NCBI RefSeq assembly: GCF_014839805.1
Contig: NC_051124.1
Coordinates: 1,736,001 to 1,800,000, forward strand
Origin: Manduca sexta
Lineage: Eukaryota > Arthropoda > Insecta > Lepidoptera > Sphingidae
Direction: 5' to 3'
DNA length: 64,000 nucleotides
Part shown: positions 44,501 to 54,382 of the stretch, piece after piece
Layout: each line of letters begins with the position of its first letter
How positions within the stretch are numbered: the first letter of the stretch is position 1
The notes under the pieces: model-generated
The model's input: the letters and a program-made list of their open reading frames with translations, nothing else
Databases searched by the model: none
What the model was told of the DNA's origin: nothing
Made by a program: the position numbers and the translations under genes

Positions 44501-44642
44501 TTGGGATTTCCCACTTAAATCCCACTCAAGCCCCAATTAGGAAATGTTAACAATAATTTTTCATTTTTACTTTGGGATTTCCCACTTTGGCCCCACTCGG
44601 GTCCCAATTGGGAAATATTAATAATAATTTTTCATTTTTACT
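44501..44642. repeat. 71-bp tandem duplication, TTGGGATTTCCCAC type
   Basis: Units at 44501-44571 and 44572-44642 each begin TTGGGATTTCCCAC, contain CCCACTC...CCCAATT...GGAAAT and end in AATTTTTCATTTTTAC. A third start, TTGGGATA, follows at 44643. The TGGGATTTCCC core is the reverse complement of the core of the 43998-44155 array, so the two arrays face each other. Confidence 0.85.
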
Positions 44643-44931
44643 TTGGGATACAATGATAAATCGTAAAACTCTTTTATTAAATTTCTTATAATTTTTTAGC
44701 AAATGTAAGCTTATAAATCATAAATGTTTATTAAGAAACAGTTACTTCCATGGAAAACGACATATAGGTCAGTTGATTTTTCGAATTTCTTATCAAATCT
44801 TCAGTTATTTATTAATCTGCTTGATCTTTACTATGGCTATGTTAATTCAAGCTTACAATGTTCCAATTCTAATACGTTTTTCTAAGATTTAAAGTAAACT
44901 TTAATAAATAGTAATAGACTAATAGGTAATT

Positions 44932-45070
44932 GCAAGACTTGCAAGAATCTTGCTGCAAGACCAAGACCAAGACCAAGACTGGGAGCGCAAGACCAAGACC
45001 AAGACCAAGATCAGGTGTATTGGCGCAAGACCAAGACCAAGACTGGCTAAGTCTCGTCTTGTTCTTGCAT
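44932..45070. repeat. CAAGAC subterminal minisatellite, right
   Basis: GCAAGACCAAGACCAAGACC units in three blocks, followed by GTCTCGTCTTGTTCTTGC next to the right terminal repeat. It mirrors the left array. Confidence 0.9.
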
Positions 45071-45149
45071 TTGGGCAACACTATACGGAAGTAAAAATCT
45101 ATTATAAACGCGTATCTCCTACAACTTGCGCCAAAGTAACCAATACCGT

Positions 45150-45290
45150 ACGTAATTCAAACCGGAGCGTTTCGCTGCGCGTACGCAGCCGCGTCGCGTC
45201 GTAATTGGTCGGGCGGCGCGTTTGATCTCGCCGCGGACGAATTAGCGCGATCGCTCCCCAGGGAACTTCCGCTTTTCTACTTACTGATGG
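45150..45290. promoter_or_regulatory. CpG-rich promoter-like block
   Basis: The densest CpG cluster in the window: CGCTGCGCGTACGCAGCCGC, GTCGCGTCGTAATTGGTCGG, GCGGCGCGTTTGATCTCGCC and GCGCGATCGCTCCCC. It holds an inverted CCAAT box (ATTGG) beside GGGCGG, a pairing frequent in animal promoters. It begins about 70 bp beyond the right end of the hAT-type element and matches no repeat in the window. Active promoter or enhancer function is inference, and the orientation is unknown. Confidence 0.35.
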
Positions 45291-46292
45291 ACTGCTCCCT
45301 TTGAATTTGGCAACTTGACGGATTGAGGATGTATATTTTCGTGATGGCTGATTTGATGCGGAAAGTCGTTTCCTCTGGGAAAAATGGAATTGAGTAAAAG
45401 AAATTTATAGATAAATCGGACACATGTTATATAAAATTAATAGTGAAGTACGAGGAACGATATAATTATATAATACATATATTGACAAAAGTCTACCGAG
45501 TGACCTCGATATGATCATGACATATCCCTATTTGTACTTGGAACATTTTTGAGCCCTAATTATAAGTATAAACAAATTTACTATCATCTAAACTCCAACA
45601 ACGAGACCTGGAAACTCCAAATCCATTCAACATTTCCTACATTTACTAGCATCCATAACATATTTACAAACTTTTGCATTCATATCGGTAAAATTTTACA
45701 AAATGTTTACGGAAAATGTATAAACTCTCCCAAAGAAGGGCAGAGTCCCTCAAAAGCACATTACAACACGTCAAAATCGAAATGGAAACATGATAAAGGT
45801 CCCCTTCGAATTAAAAAATCGCCATCCGATACGGCTGAGGCCCGCGCCTAGATTTACATGCTTTAAAAGTTCTTTCCTGCGGCTGTCAGTGAGAAATGGC
45901 GCTCTGATTGACGCAACCGGAACACGTTCCGGTGTTGCCAGATACCGATATACCGGGATTTTATTTGATTTTTTGCGTTTTTATTTTAAAATTAAATTGG
46001 AGGTAATAAATATGTACAGAATTTAAAAATATGCATAAATTAAATTCTAGCTGTAATTTATCTAAAAGAAGCTTTTTATTTCACAAGTAACTATCACTAA
46101 ATATTTTATATACTGATTCCGAACCTTGCCTGTAAATTTGGATAAATATCCTTTGAAAAGTCCAGTATATCTTAATGACGAGTAAGTTTCTCGTCACGGT
46201 TAGCCACATAACCTCACATGAACACTAGCAACAACAGATTTCATTACGCTCGTCATCCATTAACGGGAATAGCAAGATTACATTGCTCATGT
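45291..46292. other. Unannotated DNA
   Basis: Contains frames of 100 and 78 codons (45549-45851, 45790-46026) without recognised domains. A locally CpG-bearing stretch at 45825-45960 includes ACCGGAACACGTTCCGGTGT, a near-perfect palindrome (CCGGAACACGTTCCGG). Confidence 0.3.
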
Positions 46293-46432
46293 TTTAGCAA
46301 TTTCTGCTCTGTATAAACCCGGAGTCTGGAATTTGTGCCCAATATAGTGATAAGCTCCACCCCCTATCACATCATAGGGTGGAACACACTTGGCGAAAAG
46401 TGGATGCCCTGGTGCGACTCTACATGTTGCGT
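46293..46432 (+). repeat. SINE-A 3' half
   Basis: TTTCTGCTCTGTATAAACCC, GGAGTCTGGAATTTGTGCCC, ACATCATAGGGTGGAACACA and GGCGAAAAGTGGATGCCCTG. The tRNA head and last part of the tail are absent. Confidence 0.75.
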
Positions 46433-46748
46433 TTTTGTCTGCTTTTCCCGCATAAGATGTCTATCTTAAATTTATTTTTTGTTCAAAATGTAACAAGCAA
46501 GACCACACTATTCCAAATTATATAATATCTTTAAACTACAACTATCATTTCTTCCAAACCATATATATTTTAGTTCGAGTTTATTTTTATTGTATCAGGC
46601 AACACTCCCCGAAGAAAAGTCAGCGCAAGAAAAATTGCGCGTCATTTGGCCCCACCGCCTTGGAACTGTTTATGATTCGGTTAACATTGTATTATAATGG
46701 TTATACTTTTACTATGAACTCTGAGTTGGATTTAAAGCAAAGGCTACA
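46433..46748. other. Unannotated DNA
   Basis: Small palindromic motif GCGCAAGAAAAATTGCGC near 46624-46641; otherwise nothing recognised. Confidence 0.3.
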
Positions 46749-46750
46749 TA

Positions 46751-47143
46751 CAGAATCATTTGACATTGCGTTTTAAACGAAACCACATACTAGTTTTTAC
46801 TTCAGCTATTATGCCAAAAATCCTCCACAAATAACGAATATTTTTACTGAAAATATTGGTATTATTTTTCTGATATTTGTAAAATTTTACACTTCGGTGC
46901 AAATATTGTACATTTGTGTATTTCTGACTGAAAGTATGATGTTGCCGCTGCGACGGATTTATAGACGAATTTAGAATAAATAGTAATAGCGCCATTAGGA
47001 TGTGTAAAGTTACAATTACTTTTTATTCATATTCATTTTGTTCAAAACTTAAACTTTTTTATGTCACATTTACAGTTTGAGTAACTTATTGTAAAGTGTT
47101 ATTTTCAAGAAGATAAGTATGTGTTTTCTTTAAGATGATTCTG
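46751..47143. mobile_element. MITE-E, copy 4
   Basis: Left end CAGAATCATTTGACATTGCG preceded by TA (46749-46750). The right end ...GATGATTCTG is complementary over the first nine bases, CAGAATCAT. Interior: CAAAAATCCTCCACAAATAA, TTTCTGACTGAAAGTATGAT, GTTGCCGCTGCGACGGATTT, TTTTGTTCAAAACTTAAAC and TTCAAGAAGATAAGTATGTG. Both ends carry the same altered bases relative to the CAGGGTCATTTTG consensus, so it may be a sub-family. Confidence 0.75.
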
Positions 47144-47744
47144 ATAATTCATGTTGATAATACAGATTAAAAATATAAGAAACATTTAAAAATAATACTT
47201 GTTTTTACCAATCTATTCTTATATTAAAGATTTATTCAATTAGAAAAAGGAACAATTTCGAGGTACTAGAAAATATATATCCCTGCTTCCTTGATATTAA
47301 AGATTTTTAACAACTTAATTTTATTTCTAAATTTAAAGCTTCAGAATAACTTATTAAAACAGTAACATAAAACTGAAATTGAAGACAATAAAACGTTTTA
47401 ATAAAGAGAGCCTGCAAAATTTCATTCGTATTATTACACTTTAGGTAATTTTATTGTCTATACTAAAATTTACGCTATAATGCCATCTAGAAGAAAATAT
47501 GTCTTAGCGAATGTCTAATTTCAAATGGCGTGATTATAATGCATCAGTTAAAATTGAAACAATAAAACTGACGAATTATTTCATACATTTTATTACGTCT
47601 TGCGCATTAAACTTTATACCTCCCTATAATTAAATTGTATGTATGAATAAATAAAATAAAACCTACTTATCTATCTACCTTCTTTATATCTATTTCACAA
47701 GGTGTTCGCTCTAGATTCCGCCCATGGGAGATACCTATCCAAGG
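47144..47744. other. Unannotated AT-rich DNA
   Basis: Nothing recognised. Confidence 0.3.
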
Positions 47745-47920
47745 ATAAAAGTCCAATATTTCGGAATAAAATATAGCCTATATGTGTATCCAGGATGTGG
47801 GCTATCTGTGTGCCAAATTTCCTCTAAATCCCTATAGCTGTTTTTGCTTTTACTTCTAACAAACATCTAAAAACCAAAAACTTTTTGCACGCACGGGTTT
47901 CGCACGGGTAGCACCAATTA
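47745..47920 (-). repeat. GGATGTTTGTT...AGCTGAACGGATTT family, inverted copy
   Basis: Minus strand: CCCGTGCGAAACCCGTGCGT, TTTTTAGATGTTTGTTAGAA, GCAAAAACAGCTATAGGGAT, AATTTGGCACACAGATAGCC. Related to 34288-34474 and 38197-38490. Confidence 0.6.
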
Positions 47921-49150
47921 TTATCTATGGCCAGACTTCTCATTACCTGGTGATCCAGTTGCTACCAAACTTCATAGTTCACACTATCATTCGCTAGACT
48001 AATCTGAATTACCTGAAAACCTGGAACATCAGTGGCGAAGGATGAAGTTTTCTGAAAGGTAGTAAATCTTTAAATAAATTTACATAAAATACAAAAGGCA
48101 AGCCGGTAGGAATCGGATTATAAAGACCTTACGCCACTGTTGATCATACATACGTTTATTTTTATACATAAAAGATTTGATAAATTTAATATTCAATAGT
48201 CTTTTTTCAGCCATTGTCACGTCATTCCCGTTCATGCCTCAGTAAAATATTCAAAATACGCGATGCTAAAATATTGAGGTGTGTCGGAAACCGTTTGTCA
48301 CCGAGCGTGCATAAATATTTGATCAAAGGAAACTCGCAAATACATCTTGTATTCTGTTACGTGACGTTTACACGCATACGGCAGTAATTGGGTCTTCTAG
48401 CTAGATCTAGACCAGGTTATCTGCTCAAGACGTATCTGGTTTGGTGTGTGAAGTTTGGTTGAGCAAATTGAAATTTTAGTATTAGATTAAAACTATATAC
48501 TAAACTCAGAAGAGTTTAGTATATAGTTTTAGGTTTAAACGTTTTTACTACAAGCTGCACTACTGTGCAATAACTGTAGCAGCGCCACGTAACTTTATTC
48601 TTATCTTATAGTTACAAAATATCGCATGGTCTTCGACTCCACTCGTCATCAGAGGTTATAATACCTGAAGAAACCGCATAATTACAGCATCTTTACACCG
48701 TTGCTTAATTGTATATATGCCGTGGTACCTTTGAGTACCTAAAAGAAACTTCGACCCAGACATACATATTATAGAAGACTTAGACCATTTCTAGGTGACA
48801 AATCTGTACCTATCAACCTATTTCGTAAATACTAAAAATATATCACAATAATCTATAATCCATCACATCTTCGCCTACAATACTGCACCCTTTCCCCCTC
48901 CAGGGTTCTCCTCCCTCGCCTGAGTTCCCACACAAGTTTTGTTTACTTTGTCGTCCCTGATTTATTTGCTTGAGTGGTGTTTGACAGCGCCTGATGGAAG
49001 TGCGATGACAACTTCTGACTGCTCCGATGCCTCACAAAGTTAGTTTTATTTTGAAAGTGTTTGAATTTTGATGTTTACAAATAAGTGTTTACTTAGTCAA
49101 TAATATTATCTATCTAATTTACCATTCCATTATTCCCATTACTCCAATGC
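47921..49150. other. Unannotated DNA with minor repeats
   Basis: Bases 48095-48155 resemble the short repeat at 23030-23095. A perfect hairpin at 48488-48531 is listed separately. Bases 48880-49040 are less AT-rich and repeat-free. No gene. Confidence 0.3.
48488..48531. repeat. Perfect 20-bp stem hairpin
   Basis: TAAAACTATATACTAAACTC and GAGTTTAGTATATAGTTTTA are exact reverse complements around a 4-base AGAA loop. The structure could be a cruciform, a tiny fold-back element, or, if transcribed, a small hairpin RNA, although the stem is very AT-rich. Confidence 0.8.
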
Positions 49151-49402
49151 TGGTGGTAAGATATAAATACATATCCGCCCGGATAGCGACCACTGTACAC
49201 AAGGTGTTAAACACCGCTATAGTGGCCCACGTAAGTGGGGCGCGTTCCGGGATCAGCCTGTGTATTGCCAGTTGCAACAGGCCGGCATAATTATGTCATT
49301 TATCGAGGGGTAATCATCTCTCGTCAGTCGACATTCTATTAGACCCAACTGCACTTACCGTCGGGTACAGTAGGGTCACTTTGTCAACCCGATAAAAAAA
49401 TC
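49151..49402 (+). repeat. ACCATCAGGTGCAGTG family copy, long
   Basis: TAAATACATATCCGCCCGGA, TAGCGACCACTGTACACAAG, ACCGCTATAGTGGCCCACGT, GCGCGTTCCGGGATCAGCCT, GGCCGGCATAATTATGTC, GGGGTAATCATCTCTCGTCA, GTCGACATTCTATTAGACCC, ending ACTTACCGTCGGGTACAGTA. Confidence 0.8.
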
Positions 49403-49834
49403 CATCACCTTAGCTATGCATATATGCTGATGATACAAAAGTTTATACGCCGTAGAGGTCAGTTAATAAGTCACCCAATTCCTCTGTCGTATGCTATAAA
49501 CAAAAGTCTAATATGTTCTTTTTATTTCAGGTAAGCATTAATCGAGTAACTATCAAAAATTTAAAACATCGATTGGTAAGTCGTAAGGAAACTATTTCAT
49601 GGTTAGGCCATAGGAAAGACTAATGACATTAATTATCGAATTAGAGACGAAGCTTACGTGTTGCCAGGGCGTATCGTAATCAGTTAAGATTGGAGACGTC
49701 ATATTCAATTTTTACATTGCCATAAAAGGGGTTGGCGTCACTGGCCACGGATGAATTATTCCAAAAGAGAAGCCAACGCGTAACATACTACCGTATTTTT
49801 TTATATTGCTTTGAATGACGAGACGAGCTTTTCG
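49403..49834. other. Unannotated DNA
   Basis: No gene or repeat recognised. Confidence 0.3.
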
Positions 49835-50085
49835 TTCTCGTGATGGTAAACAATACGACCGCCCATAAACAGAAGAAACACCATCCAACACCTTGAATCA
49901 CAAAGTATTGTAGTGTGGTATTCCATTGCGCTTGGCATCAGTAGTTACACTAGCTATAAAGTTCTACAAATCAGAACAACGGTGACCCTCATTGCTGCTT
50001 GGCGGCAATAATAGACATTGCGGTGGTACCTCCCCAGACAGACTCTGACATATGAGAGACCTACCACCAGTGAAACGTACTATAG
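49835..50085. repeat. Lepidopteran interspersed repeat with TGTGGTATTCCATTGCGCTT core
   Basis: GTGATGGTAAACAATACGAC, GAATCACAAAGTATTGTAGT, GTGGTATTCCATTGCGCTTG, GTAGTTACACTAGCTATAAA, GCGGTGGTACCTCCCCAGAC and GAGACCTACCACCAGTGAAA follow, in order, a repeat I recall from many lepidopteran sequences. I cannot name it with certainty. Confidence 0.55.
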
Positions 50086-50373
50086 ATATTAGTCACTCAG
50101 CATTTACAAATGCGTCCCCTAAATTCATATTTAGTGCAAATAATAGAGATTCAGCCCCACCTGACGAAATAGGGTGTTCATCCCTAAAATTAGATGTTAA
50201 TTTATAATCCCCCACAGCGCTCGGTTTAACGCTATTACGCACAACTGATGATGTATTTAACTCAAAGCGTATCCCGAGTCTGTTTCTGATGAACGCGGCA
50301 ATTATTGTTTAAATGGATGATGATAAATGGACCTATTTTCATAATTTCCAAAAACTTCGATAATATAATATAA

Positions 50374-50625
50374 AGGTGGATATATTTTATTTCCGCCCAG
50401 ACAGCCATCACCGTGCACAATGTGTTACACACACACCACGATAGCGGCCCACGTAAGTGTGTCGTGTTCTGGGATCAATCTGTGTATATCCGGTTCTAGC
50501 ATGCCGGCATAATTGTGTTGACTGCCGAGGGATAATCATCTCTCGTCATTGACATTCTAGTGGACCCCACTCCAATTACCATCAGGTGCAGTAGGGCACC
50601 CTTCAACTTGCTCGTATAAAAAAAA
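50374..50625 (+). repeat. ACCATCAGGTGCAGTG family copy, long
   Basis: TATATTTTATTTCCGCCCAG, CACGATAGCGGCCCACGTAA, GTGTTCTGGGATCAATCTGT, CCGGCATAATTGTGTTGACT, GATAATCATCTCTCGTCA, CACTCCAATTACCATCAGGT. The 85-codon minus-strand frame at 50496-50753 begins in it. Confidence 0.8.
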
Positions 50626-51924
50626 ATATTCAAATCTAAACACAATGGAAACCTTGATGGAGAAAACTTGCATATACTAAACCTATTAATCCGTGTAGTT
50701 ACAAGCTTAAAGTACAACTCTGGTACTTTGTCTTCATGCCATCTGCAAGGCAAAGGGCTTCGTCTGAGTAATTATTGTAATTTGTTCAAAGAACCACTTC
50801 TCTGGGACACCGGTGACCGATTCCCCCTTTGTACTCAATTATACTCAGATTTAGATTTGGGACTCATTTATTTTATTGTATCTGAAATGCGAGGGTTGAT
50901 TTCCTAAGACTAGTTTGTAAACCATTTTATATTATAAAAGTGTTAAGGATATAAATTGATCGTAATTTCTTATATTCTACATACTTAATCCTATCTGAAG
51001 TAAAATATTTAGTAATAACTAATAACAGTAAGTATGTTGGTAGAAAGATCTCTCATTAATAAACACAATAGAATGACGGTCAAATGAGAGACTACCGTCC
51101 TTTAAAGTTAGAATTTAAGTTAGTATTTAACATCGTATCACATGACGAAAAATATAGAATAATCTTCTATGTTGATTCAGTGCAGTTATTAAAGGCGCTC
51201 TTCCCTCTGGATCTGTAATAAAATAAACGTAACAGGGCGTTTCAATGTCCGTTTGTGACTTACCCAATTTGGAATTAATCGTTAGGGCGATTGCATTTTG
51301 TAGAACGTATGTCCCTCTGCCTTTATTAATAGATAGATTATCCTTTGAACTATGCAATAAGATTATAAGGATGGATCATGTTTTGCCTAATTTAGACTTC
51401 AAATTACTTAAAACTTAAATGAGTATTACATCGAATGTAATTGACTACAGGACATCACCAATTCCCTTTTACTAGACGATCAAATCACTTTTAAAGTTAT
51501 ATTAAAATTAATTTACAAAATAACCTCCCATTTTCAAATACGTTTTCTCAATTTCCCACACATCGTAAAAGATCGCAAAATAACACGTATCGCGAAATTC
51601 CATATGTATAAATAAAATCCAATGAGATGTCAAGTAATACCATCAAAGCGAGCGATCATACGATGAAACTGAGAAAACTCGGTGGCTCACAGGTGCGCCC
51701 TCCAAAATTCAAGTTTAATGCTCTGTGCATTTCATTTAGTGGGCGATATGGTTTGGGTGGCCTGAGATGTGAGTTTTAGCGGATTTCACAAAATTATTCC
51801 ATACAACACCACCTGTCGTCATAAGATAGGTAGGTATTTATACCTGTTGGTAAGGTATAATATGTACCTAAAGTTTATTAGTTTATTCCTCGTGGAGTCC
51901 TAACTGCGATCTAAAATAGGAAAA
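50626..51924. other. Unannotated DNA
   Basis: The minus-strand 76-codon frame at 51127-51357 has some codon variety, and a splice-acceptor-like TTTATTTTATTACAG on the minus strand falls inside it. I see no domain, so no gene is called. Confidence 0.3.
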
Positions 51925-51941
51925 TTGTATTTATTTGAAAT

Positions 51942-52049
51942 AAAAACTAAAAACTATTTAAACGGATTTTATCGCGGTTTTTTATATTATTATTAAGTTT
52001 TTAGTTTTTATTTCAATGTCTAACATTCGCGTACACATAAGAAATCATT
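51942..52049 (+). mobile_element. Penelope-like short retroelement copy 4, 17-bp target duplication
   Basis: TTGTATTTATTTGAAAT occurs directly on both sides (51925-51941 and 52050-52066). The insert has GGATTTTATCGCGGTTTTTT near its start, which is an inverted piece of the family 3' end (compare AACCGCGATAAAATCC at 25705). It ends AATGTCTAACATTCGCGTAC and ACATAAGAAATCATT, the same 3' end as 21441-21774. AAAACTAAAAACT and its complement lie near the two ends. The hammerhead-like core is absent in this copy. Confidence 0.75.
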
Positions 52050-52066
52050 TTGTATTTATTTGAAAT

Positions 52067-52369
52067 CTACCGACATCATATTATTGTCTTTCAATGCGAT
52101 AAACTGATAGAACTAATATTTTTTACGCTATTCTGATGTTAAATGCTATATATAAACACTACCTTGACGTGACGATAATATATCATAAAAACAGAAAATG
52201 TTATGCGCTCGCTATTTCCAGAATACATATAAATATTATCTATAGCAAACCAAAAAGTACTTAAAATGATCCCTTTTTGAATAAATTAGCTTCAAGATGA
52301 GCTAGTAATCTTGCAGATTTTAAGTCTCTTACTTAAATATTAAATAAAGATTAACAAACATATATTACA
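52067..52369. other. Unannotated AT-rich DNA
   Basis: Nothing recognised. Confidence 0.3.
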
Positions 52370-52560
52370 AACACAATTAGCTCCTCATATGCAAATCGCT
52401 ATCATCCATCCCTTATATTACCCCGGAGGGCGGTAAGCGCCCCTTCGCTGAGACAGCTCACGCCGCCGTCTACAATACACGCCGACCGACCTGAACGCAC
52501 CATAAACTCTCTACAGGTGATCTCCTCAAGCACATTACTATACACTATAGTATTACTAGA
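52370..52560 (+). other. CpG-bearing block with an open frame, unrecognised
   Basis: GGAGGGCGGTAAGCGCCCCT and ACACGCCGACCGACCTGAAC stand out from AT-rich flanks. A frame without ATG is open from about 52355 to the stop at 52564-52566 and includes PRRAVSAPSLRQLTPPSTIH. CACAATTAG at 52372-52380 could be a splice acceptor and CTACAG/GTGATC at 52511-52522 a donor, giving an internal exon of about 135 bp. There is an octamer, ATGCAAAT, at 52389-52396. No protein match is known to me; this may equally be regulatory DNA. Confidence 0.25.
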
Positions 52561-53112
52561 TCTATAGCTAGGGTGAAGGTATAGCTATTTCTCATGAGAT
52601 TTATGACAGAGAACGGATGAGTTAATTTAAATAAAATACGTTATCAGTGAACAATGTTGCACATACGTCAAAACAAGTTATATTAATATTAGTAAAAAAC
52701 ATTATATCTAGGGACATTTTAAATTAGAGATAAAATTACAAGGTAAACTAAAAAACCAGCTCGGGAATGAATAGGTAAATGAAAATGAACTATATTAATC
52801 CGTTATTAAACAACTGTAATTTTTCATTCCAAACTTTGGTGTAAAACCTACATCAGGTTTCGTATGCTATAATTCTGACTAAACGGGTAACACCTTATTT
52901 CACGGGAAAAACGCCGCTACCAGAACTGACGGGTGAATGGAACGGTTATGTTTTCACCGGTCTTACGACCCAATGTCGACACTTGGGAACATAGCATCCG
53001 AGCGAGCATTGGACCGAGTCCCTAACACTGTACATTATACACCCTAGACTAGTATACCGGCCAAAACCAGCAATGGTTTGAATTGTTAACACTTCTTTTA
53101 TATTCTGAAATA
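52561..53112. other. Unannotated DNA
   Basis: The minus-strand 69-codon frame at 52946-53155 has no domain and runs into repeat X. Confidence 0.3.
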
Positions 53113-53653
53113 GTTGACCCGACAGACGTTGTCCCGTCTTAAGGCGATACCTCAAGGTCCATTTTCATACATTTTGTTTCGGCTTTAATCTGGGTAAAAT
53201 CCGGCCTTTAAAATTTAATATGACGAAATTTTAAAGGCAGAAATATCCATGATTATTAATTATTTTTACATTTTTCTTTCAACTGCGAGAACTAATCACT
53301 AACTAGACGTGAATTTAAATTCTTTACTTGCCAATACTTGTATAGTTACCCAGATTAAAGCCGAAACAAAATGTATGAAAATGGACCTTGAGGTATCGCC
53401 TTAACTATGAATTTGCAGCGCGCATTCCGTCAATCGCTGACAGTTATTTCAAACAATTGACAGTTATATAAAGTTAACATTTTCGTTAAGTTTTCTTAAA
53501 TTTTCTATTCCGTGTATTTTTTTTTTATTTTTTCTTTCATGAGAACCTTATTCTGTCAATAACAAACACAACAACAAAAAAATAGTGAAATCTGTCCAGC
53601 CGTTCACGCGTGATGCCGTGACCAAGGGAAATAGGGATTCATTTTTATATATA
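53113..53653 (-). repeat. Repeat X, copy interrupted by a MITE
   Basis: The minus strand runs ATATATAAAAATGAATCCCT, TTGGTCACGGCATCACGCGT, CAGCGATTGACGGAATGCGC, GCTGCAAATTCATAG, then the MITE at 53143-53400, then GACGGGACAACGTCTGTCGG. It aligns with 4381-4620, which lacks the MITE. Confidence 0.8.
53143..53400. mobile_element. piggyBac-type MITE with 55-bp perfect inverted repeats
   Basis: TTAA flanks the element at 53139-53142 and 53401-53404. The 258-bp element begins GGCGATACCTCAAGGTCCAT. Bases 53143-53197 are the exact reverse complement of 53346-53400 (55 of 55). TTAA is the strict target of piggyBac transposases. The repeat X copy at 4381-4620 has a single TTAA at the homologous point, independently confirming the boundaries. 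There is no coding capacity. Confidence 0.85.
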
Positions 53654-53848
53654 GACTAGCGACCCGCTCCGGCTTCGCACGGGTGCATTATTTCTCCACT
53701 ATTTAATGGATGTTATTATACATATAAACCTTCCTCTTGAATCACTCTATCTACTAAAAAAACGCATCAAAATCCGTTGCGTAGTTTAAAGATTTAAGCA
53801 TACATATATAGGGACAGAGAAAGCGACTGTTTTATACTATGTAGTGAT
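53654..53848 (-). repeat. GCGACCCGCTCCGGCTTCGC repeat
   Basis: ACTAGCGACCCGCTCCGGCT, TCGCACGGGTGCATTATTTC, AATGGATGTTATTATACATA, AATCACTCTATCTACTAAAA, CGCATCAAAATCCGTTGCGT, GGGACAGAGAAAGCGACTGT. An inverted partner is at 63493-63790. A common insect repeat end; parent family unknown to me. Confidence 0.75.
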
Positions 53849-54320
53849 TATCGTACAAAAATTACATAATAAACAGGAAAATACAACCCGTCAAAACTAT
53901 TCCAACAAGTTAACACGTTTGAACCCTTAGGCGGGGGTGGCCGGACCCCCTATTTACATGCACGGATATTGAACCCAGTCGCCAATGTATTGGAAAAAAA
54001 TTGTTCCAACAATACGCAAACATGGCTTTGTGTTGTTTGATAATGTTTTCCGATATTTCTGAAGGGAAACTGATGTAGTTTGAATTAGATTTACCTTTGT
54101 ATATAAAAGGTATTACAGAAACAACGTATCGGATAATGTAAACGGAGTAAATAGTTGATGGGTGAAAAGGAAAGGAAAAAGTATGCTTAATTATCGACAA
54201 TGCATTAGATAAAAACCAAACGACGCAAGCGATCTTGAAAACATTTCTTTGGGTGCAATTTAGAAGTATATCTTAAAAAAAATGATTTTTCCAAATCGTT
54301 TAATGAATGACAGTTCTGGG
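53849..54320. other. Unannotated DNA
   Basis: The 96-codon minus-strand frame at 53910-54200 has no domain. A GC-rich stretch, GGCGGGGGTGGCCGGACCCC, at 53931-53950 may be a decayed repeat. Confidence 0.3.
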
Positions 54321-54382
54321 GTAATAAACGTAAAAAATACGCGTTCAAATTGAGAAACTCCTCCTTTTTGAAATCGATTAAA
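54321..54382 (-). repeat. AACCGACT...GGAGGTTCTCAA repeat end
   Basis: AAAATACGCGTTCAAATTGA, GAAACTCCTCC and AAATCGATTAAAAT. Confidence 0.55.

Larger units (their letters stand above)
43268..45083. mobile_element. Non-autonomous hAT-type DNA transposon, complete
   Basis: The 1816-bp element is bounded by a perfect 8-bp target duplication, TACGGAAG, at 43260-43267 and 45084-45091. Its ends are perfect 15-bp inverted repeats, TAGTGTTGCCCAAAT, at 43268-43282 and 45069-45083. An 8-bp duplication with TAGTGTTGCC-like ends is the hallmark of hAT elements. Inside are CAAGAC minisatellites near both ends, two GGGAAATCCC-type arrays and a tRNA-like segment. No transposase frame is visible, so mobility would depend on an enzyme supplied elsewhere. 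The 8-bp duplication is unmutated, which points to a fairly recent insertion. Confidence 0.85.

Noticed and set aside
43284..45070. CAAGAC arrays considered as a CRISPR-like array
   Set aside because: Units are a tandem hexamer minisatellite without spacers, in a eukaryotic transposon.
51127..51357. 76-codon minus-strand frame with an internal splice-acceptor-like site
   Set aside because: No domain and no donor partner; isolated acceptor-like strings are expected by chance in T-rich DNA.
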